From NCBI GenBank assembly GCA_011800805.1, contig MPNW01000394.1, positions 1 to 18,852 on the forward strand: 18,852 nt of DNA, written 5' to 3'. Every line of letters starts with the position of its first letter. The stretch's first letter is position 1. The translations under genes and the position numbers were made by a program. The stretch comes from Hirudo medicinalis. Lineage: Eukaryota; Annelida; Clitellata; Hirudinida; Hirudinidae. The notes beneath the pieces were generated by a model, which was not told the DNA's origin, did no database searches, and worked only from the letters and a program-made list of their open reading frames with translations. This document shows positions 9,836-18,852 of this stretch, piece after piece.

Positions 9836-10400
9836 CAATTTTTCCTTGGCAGATACGTTGTAAAATTCCGCTTGTTTCAGCTTGAGAGCCCTCGTAATTT
9901 CATGTATTCTTGTACAAGTAAGAGTCTGCAGGAGACTGTCTGAAATTGACATCAATGTGCGGGTGCGTCGACCAAACTACCTGAGCCGGGGAGAGTTGTG
10001 TGGCTTCTGATGGTGTGTTCCTCAAATCCAGTAATGCAAGGAAGGGATCTTGGTGATCTTCTATAGCCTTACTCAGCAGATTCTTAACAACCTTCACGGA
10101 ATTTTCCACTCTACCATTTGACTGGGGATATCTCGGATTGGATGTTTAGTGAGAAATCGCCCATGTCTTCATGAAATACTTAAAACCCTTCGAAACAAAA
10201 AGGCGAGCCATTGTCTGAGAATACTATTTCTGGTATTCCACGTTCAAATTGACCTTTCATGCAATGTATCACATCAGAAGCAGCTTTGCTGAGAAGTCGA
10301 TCCACTTCGAAGTAGCTACTTGCGTAGTCTGCCACTATGTCATGTCATGTAGTCATGTCTTCGGAACATGAAGATGTCGACTCCTACTGTCTGCCAAGGT
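9836..10400 (-). pseudogene. Ty3/Gypsy integrase remnant
   Basis: In successive broken frames the minus strand shows WQTVGVDIFMF (first catalytic Asp, about 10395-10365), VADYASSYFEV (about 10335), PEIVFSDNGSPF (second Asp, about 10220) and SNGRVENSVKVVKNLL (catalytic Glu, about 10106). It continues with LALLDLRNTP, LSPAQVVW and, after another shift, ALKLKQAEFYNVSAKEK. These are the DDE core and downstream landmarks of retroelement integrases. The zinc-binding N-terminal domain is absent. The frame ends where the CR1-like element is inserted. Confidence 0.85.
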
Positions 10401-10747
10401 TGCTGTCAGAAAAGACTCAAAAGGTTCAGCTGGTTATTGCTTCTTCTGATGGAATATAAAGCGTTCGTATACTTCGTTGATTTCTCCAACAAAGTGTCTT
10501 TCCAAGGCAGCCATGACTTTCGAGATGTCATGAGAGTCTTCCTCTGGGAGGTCACAAACGAAGCAAAAATGTCGAGTGCCTCGGATCCTATGCAGGCGAA
10601 GAAAACTGCCACTTGTCGCTCCTGAGATTCATCGTGAAGTTTCGCAGCGATAGCATAATTCAAGTACTGCCGCTTGAATCTTCGCCATTCGAGTGCGGAA
10701 TCTCCTGTTACTCTCATCGATGTTGGAACTGAAATCGAAGTGGCCAT
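10401..10747 (-). pseudogene. Ty3/Gypsy gag N-terminal remnant
   Basis: The frame opens at an ATG (10747) directly after the primer-binding-like site. It includes GDSALEWRRFKRQYLNYAI and FFACIGSEALDIF, a pattern common in gag proteins of animal Gypsy elements. A one-base shift near 10550 moves it to the frame with MAALERHFVGEINEVYERF and HQKKQ. The gag sequence stops at about 10401 and integrase follows at once, so the capsid C-terminus, nucleocapsid, protease and RT are missing. Confidence 0.75.
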
Positions 10748-10756
10748 CTTCTGACA
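10748..10756 (-). other. Primer-binding-like site of the Gypsy relic
   Basis: The minus strand reads TGTCAGAAG between the 5' LTR and the gag ATG. It resembles the beginning of sites complementary to the 3' end of leucine tRNAs. Only nine bases match the idea, so the primer assignment is tentative. Confidence 0.4.
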
Positions 10757-10866
10757 CTTTATTGTCAAACGTTAAAAAAACATAAAAAGGACAAGCTCTA
10801 ATTCAATATGATGTAAAACGACGCTTTGGATGTGAAACTAAAAATATACATAAATATCATCATACA
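10757..10866 (-). repeat. 5' LTR of the Gypsy relic
   Basis: It is the counterpart of 7889-7995. On the minus strand it begins near TGTATGATGATATTTATG and ends near GACAATAAAG. At about 110 bp it is short for a Gypsy LTR. Differences from the 3' copy are spread along its length, which points to an old insertion. Confidence 0.82.
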
Positions 10867-10878
10867 CTGCACAAGGGC

Positions 10879-10937
10879 CTCCACCAACAGGTTAATTAAC
10901 CACATACACACACACACACACACACTCCACCAACAGG
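10879..10937. repeat. CA microsatellite between two copies of a 13-bp direct repeat
   Basis: CTCCACCAACAGG occurs at 10879-10891 and again at 10925-10937. Between them lies a (CA)10 run (10906-10925). The block sits just outside the 5' LTR. Slippage or a local tandem duplication explains it. Confidence 0.85.
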
Positions 10938-12442
10938 GCTGTATTTAGAAAATACTTTTGGGGGATTCAAATATTTATTTGTAATTGTTCATGCTTTTTA
11001 CTTTACAAATAAACAGTCAATGATGTAATTTAAAGATAATAAGTATTTCCAAAGAAATATTTTGCCGCTATATGATGGTCACTGGTTTTCAATGTTTTAC
11101 GAATTTTCGGTTTTTTGCCTAAATTATAAAAAGTTTCTATTAACACTCAATTAAATTAATATTTCCCTATAACTAATTAACTTAAACACATCATAGCAAT
11201 AATTGGTATAAATGTGACACGTAACAACAAAATTATGCTCTAAAACGTGAGCGTCGTATCCCTATGTAGGTGTGTATAAAGCAAAATTCAAATAGTTGAT
11301 AAAAAGCATATTTATTTATTTTTCAACTGTACTACATCAATTTTAAAAAATTGTAATTTTTTTGAAGATTTACATTTAAATTTTATTTTAATTATTTAGA
11401 AGGGTTGAAGCCCCTCTCTAAACACGACCTTGCTGCAGAACAAAGTCATGTGACGAATTTAATCTTTTGAAAAAAACTAATTCGACTGGATCGGGTAAAA
11501 CATTCAGCTTGTATTAGCGATCCTTTCTGAAAAAGCACTAAGACGCTCAGTAAGGACGTCATTTCAGCTTTTTCCGGAAAGCAGGCCCTCGCATAACTTG
11601 AAGAGATGATATTTTTTGCTTCTCGCAAAAAGTCAGAGGATAAGTCCAAATTACGTCCACGTAAATATTTAAACGCTTTTCAGTTTCAGTGAAAGGTGTC
11701 ATGAATGTACTAGCGAGAGCGGTTAAAATGCGCTTCATTTAATGAATAGAATCAGAAAACCTCATGAACAAACACTACTATCACTTATCCATATGTGGCG
11801 TAACGCGTTACAAGGCAAAGTAAACCTCAAAAAGGCCATTCCCTCCTAGGGTCGAACGAGAAAAAGGGGAAGACGCTCATTTACACCAGCCACTTGCGCG
11901 GTTCGACTAACAATACTCAGTAGTCAGCATTTTTGCTTTGAGCACTAACAGGCTGTGGATGGCCTCAATTTTATCTTCTGGTTGTTGGCGCACCCCACCT
12001 GCCATAAATTCCAGGCCCGTTCAGGGTTCACCCAAGCGAGAATGCTACTTCCTCGCGGAACGTTAGCGGAAAATCAGCAGAAAAGTGCTTTCCTCGGACA
12101 AGAGGGAAAATCCCAACTAAAGTGGAAAGTTTCATGACAAGGTTAGTCCTGATTTACTGCTGAAGCTTGAGACGAAACCCAGGTTACCCGGTTGGGTTAA
12201 GCATCACAAATCTGCACATCGCGTCACGCTTTGTTCAATGTTTACTCCGCTAGACAAATACAAATTCATCACACTTAAGTTCACTACACTCATACTTTTC
12301 AAACTGATGATCCAAGTTCACACAAAACTAGGTGCTCCAGCAAGTAAACTATAGTTTATAACCCAAAAACCTGTTTTGATTACAAATTTAATCTACATGA
12401 CAATGCTTCAATACATTTTCAAACATGACCTTGTTATTACAG
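10938..12442. other. About 1.5 kb without a recognised gene
   Basis: The left part (to about 11400) is AT-rich with nothing identifiable. The part at about 11440-12230 is less AT-rich. It holds minus-strand frames (11446-11649 and one opening near 11740) and a plus-strand frame (11955-12137), none of which shows a family motif. It may be an old unidentified transposon or part of the RBPJ 3' flank. Confidence 0.4.
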
Positions 12443-12524
12443 GTACAAGCTCAGGAACGAGCCAATGCAATCAGAAAGTTCATGCAAACCTTGTGTCTGA
12501 AGCTCGATGTCACACCCCATATCG
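12443..12524 (+). other. Exon-like segment on the plus strand (unconfirmed)
   Basis: An acceptor (TTGTTATTACAG) is followed by 82 nt and a strong donor (G|GTAAGC). Frame 1 is open (QERANAIRKFMQTLCLKLDV), and frame 3 is open too. I recognise no family and see no neighbouring exons. If real, it would belong to a gene converging on RBPJ. It could equally be chance. Confidence 0.2.
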
Positions 12525-12666
12525 GTAAGCCAAGTGATGATTATAAAAACAGGACATTTTATAAACAAATGACAAAAATGAAATTATGACTTAAAAAGAA
12601 ACTTTAAGATGACAACAGATGCAAACGGACTTAAAACAATCTTATGTTTCAAAAACTCTCTCCACA

Positions 12667-16905
<4,239 letters not shown>

Positions 16906-17157
16906 AAAATTAAAGACAGCAACTGCAGTTAGGTTAAGCATTAAACTTTCTAAAAGTCATAAATGCGCACGTCCCAAATTAGATTTATGTATTAGAGATA
17001 TAATTAAAAAAAAACAACTTGAAATCAAAGTTTAAACGCACCCCTGAAACTGATAATTGTTGTTCTCTTCCATCGTCGCGTGGCTAAAATAACGACTTTT
17101 GTTACAAATGACTTAACTCTTAATTGGCTCCAGCCATGCTTACACGAAAGCCTATGT

Positions 17158-17187
17158 GAAGTAGATTGCTCTTGAGCAATCCACTTC
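17158..17187. repeat. Near-perfect inverted repeat (14-bp arms, 2-bp loop)
   Basis: The left arm GAAGTAGATTGCTC (17158-17171) pairs with the right arm GAGCAATCCACTTC (17174-17187), with a single A/C mismatch. It lies about 250 bp upstream of the RBPJ start codon. A box B-like GGTTCAAAT follows at about 17191. Confidence 0.85.
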
Positions 17188-17319
17188 CCAGGTTCAAATT
17201 TGTACGGATTTGATATACCACTAACAACCACCTAACTAGAGTGTTTTAAAAAAAAAAACACATTAACAACAGAAATGTCTCTCTTTCTATAAATGATGGG
17301 CAACAGCCCGAACTCAACG

Positions 17320-17375
17320 CGTGAGAACATGAAATCAAGTACATGAGAGCATGAAGTCAAAAAGCGTGAGAACGC
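17320..17375. repeat. Imperfect tandem repeat, about 22-23 bp unit, 2.5 copies
   Basis: The units begin CGTGAGAACATGAA (17320), CATGAGAGCATGAA (17342) and CGTGAGAACGC (17365). It is a short degenerate minisatellite with no known role. Confidence 0.7.
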
Positions 17376-17924
17376 TTATTGACAGCCTATTTCGATATGC
17401 AGCCTCTCCGTGGCAGCAAAAACATCGTCAAACAAAATCTATAAACAGAAATCCATTGCTAAAATGTATAAACCTCCCTTTCATGAGAAAAGTTGATTCA
17501 ACAACTTCAGCTTAAAACAGAAGACCTACGTAAAGCACATCTCGCAAATTTACATCCTTGGGAACCTAGCCTACGGCCGGAAAACTATCTTAAGGCATTT
17601 TCTCACCGATGGCTCACGATAGTCACGAGCGTGAGAAAGTCGCGGGTTGGACTCATTGTTTCTAGCGCTGTAGAAAACTTCTCTGTCAGCTACGAAGCCC
17701 CATGAGGGTAGCTGCAGAGGGAGATTTCGTAGTTTAAACAATTTTTATTATACATTCGAGATTGTGGTGGTTTTCGTTCTAGCTAACTCATTTACGATGT
17801 GACTCATACGAGACGCTGACCTCGTGCAATTGCAATTGCAATTCAAAGATGAACTTGTAGAGATGATTTCTTGTTTTAGGTCTCTTCTTTATAGAGAAGG
17901 TCATTCTACAAAATAAACATTTAC

Positions 17925-18852
17925 AATTCAAACAATGTCATCGCCCTGTTGTATGGTTTATTAGTGGTTGTCCTTAACAGGACGATGTCTGCGATGTTTT
18001 CGATTGGTGCGATGCCATTTTTTTTTCTGGTCATCTATCCTTGATTGTTTACTTTTTTGTTTGTTATATTATGGGCACAAGATATTAAATTGCAATGAAA
18101 GCTTGGAATATTTATAAAAAACGTTTGCGATGCTAAACATGACAAAGAATGCTTTAAACATAAGTTTAAACGAAGATAAGTTGGGTTGCTGGAGTATTGT
18201 ATTTGGGATCTGTGAAAATATTTTTGGTCCTAAGCATGTGATGGAGTGAACTTGTTTGTTGGTTTTGGCAAAGGACGGTTTATATTTTTGGGCGGATCGG
18301 AGTGCATATCGATGTGATATGTTGATTGTTTTGCAAAAAACTTGTTAAATAAGCTGGTAAGCATGCAACAATCAAATCTGTACATAAAAATACCTGCCTG
18401 GTAACATTTAATTTGATGAACTTTTAGAATATTGAATTTTTTAAAGGAAGGGTCAGTTTGGGAGTTACACGGTAAGTGTAGAGCAATACGTAGATATCTT
18501 TCTGAACTTTACGCAAGGGAAGTAGGTAAGACGAATAATTATAAGCCCAGACCAAATTACAATAACTTAAATATGGGTATATAAATGAGTAGTATAATGT
18601 TATAGCTATGGATGAAGTTAGTTAAATATAGAATATGGGGTTTTAAGGTGAGATGTTGATCCACAAAAGTATCAAGAAATTTGCAGGTGTCAACATGAGC
18701 CAAAATAGAAAGCTAGTGTTATAGTTATTGAAAATTATAGAAGAAAACTGAAACAACAGTTAATAGTTTAATAAACAACTGAATTTAACAGTCAACTCTA
18801 AGCAATTAAGGAACTTGTCTACAGCCTTTATACAACAAAGTTTCTATCGACA
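17925..18852 (-). mobile_element. Degenerate CR1/Jockey-like non-LTR retrotransposon, 3' part, cut by the window edge
   Basis: Minus-strand translation across several frames from about 18600 shows IYPYLSYCNLVWAYNYSS and LRKVQKDIYVLLY, the thumb region seen in the copy at 8248-9842 (IYPYLSYRNIVWASNYTS there). It is followed by the C-terminal HIDMHSD-like and ALRSAQKY region (about 18300-18270). The 3' untranslated part runs to about 17925 with an AT-rich end. It is heavily mutated, is not a recent copy of the other element, and continues beyond 18852. Confidence 0.75.

Larger units (their letters stand above)
8248..9842 (-). mobile_element. 5'-truncated CR1/Jockey-like non-LTR retrotransposon nested in the Gypsy relic
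   Basis: Minus-strand translation shows a reverse transcriptase from about 9840: FSIGIFLDLAKAFDTVNH (catalytic Asp), RKLDYYGVRGIALEWFKSYL, GVPQGSILGPLLFLIYINDL, then LFADDTN (catalytic FADD). It continues through FDWFCANKLSLNL to the C-terminal signature HSYCLRSADKY and a stop near 8511. A 3' UTR of about 250 nt ends with AATAAA (8267-8262) and an A11 tail (8258-8248). The endonuclease and 5' part of the RT are missing. The reading frame is disturbed by natural frameshifts and by two N-flanked duplications (8585-8839 and 9343-9471) that look like assembly artefacts. A target-site duplication was not recognised. Confidence 0.88.
7889..10866 (-). mobile_element. Degenerate, internally deleted Ty3/Gypsy LTR retrotransposon with a nested non-LTR insertion
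   Basis: Reading the minus strand the order is: 5' LTR (10866-10757), primer-binding-like site (10756-10748), gag (10747 to about 10401), integrase (about 10400-9836), inserted CR1-like element (about 9840-8248), end of pol (about 8247-8010), polypurine tract (8006-7996) and 3' LTR (7995-7889). The two LTRs are alike but clearly diverged by eye, and the coding parts contain frameshifts and stops. Protease, reverse transcriptase and RNase H are absent: gag is joined straight to integrase. This is an old dead copy. No target-site duplication could be fixed. Confidence 0.85.
16906..17920. other. Upstream region of RBPJ; no gene recognised
   Basis: This presumably contains the RBPJ promoter and 5' UTR. 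It holds the hairpin at 17158-17187, the tandem repeat at 17320-17375 and a short inverted repeat CTCACG/CGTGAG (17613-17635). Open frames at 17025-17231 (minus) and 17493-17705 (plus) show no family motif. Confidence 0.5.

Overview
This is a window of animal (metazoan) nuclear DNA. It is AT-rich and holds three multi-exon genes with GT/GC-AG introns, microsatellites and several kinds of decayed retrotransposon. No bacterial, organellar, CRISPR or phage structure is visible. The genes have clear animal orthologues, including the Notch-pathway factor CSL/RBPJ. The CR1/L2-like elements, a Ty3/Gypsy relic and a tRNA-derived SINE fit an invertebrate (cnidarian, sponge or another early-branching or marine lineage), but I cannot name the phylum from sequence alone.

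Layout, left to right. All three genes are on the minus strand. (1) 262-4101: a complete ten-exon gene for the OST3/OST6 subunit of oligosaccharyltransferase (MAGT1/TUSC3 type, 333 aa). Intron 6 carries a 5'-truncated L2/CR1-like retrotransposon, and intron 8 carries CAT and TAA microsatellites. (2) 4102-5261: spacer with a consensus RFX X-box beside a CRE-like site, and a weak tRNA-like promoter pair. (3) 5291-7217: a complete five-exon gene for TTC1, a TPR co-chaperone (256 aa), with a poly(A) signal at 5262-5267. (4) 7889-10866: a degenerate Ty3/Gypsy element with two ~110-bp LTRs. Gag is joined directly to integrase, so protease, RT and RNase H are gone. The element is interrupted by a CR1/Jockey-like non-LTR element (8248 to about 9840) that ends in AATAAA and poly(A). 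Two single N bases inside the insertion are each flanked by an exact direct duplication (127 and 64 bp), which look like assembly joins. (5) 10867-12666: no secure gene, apart from a CA repeat and one weak plus-strand exon-like segment. (6) 12667-16905: a complete ten-exon gene for RBPJ/Su(H) (475 aa) with one GC-AG intron and a tRNA-derived SINE in intron 6. (7) 16906-18852: upstream DNA with a near-perfect hairpin and a short tandem repeat, then another decayed CR1-like fragment running off the right edge.

The three genes do not form a pathway. One acts in ER N-glycosylation, one in chaperone work and one in Notch transcription. Their common strand is probably chance or local synteny. Exon boundaries were set by hand from splice consensus, reading phase and similarity to the known families; every exon phase closes exactly in all three genes. 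I did not find a convincing new biological system. The best leads are the X-box/CRE module, the gag-integrase deletion derivative, the SINE with its hairpin tail and the GC-AG intron.
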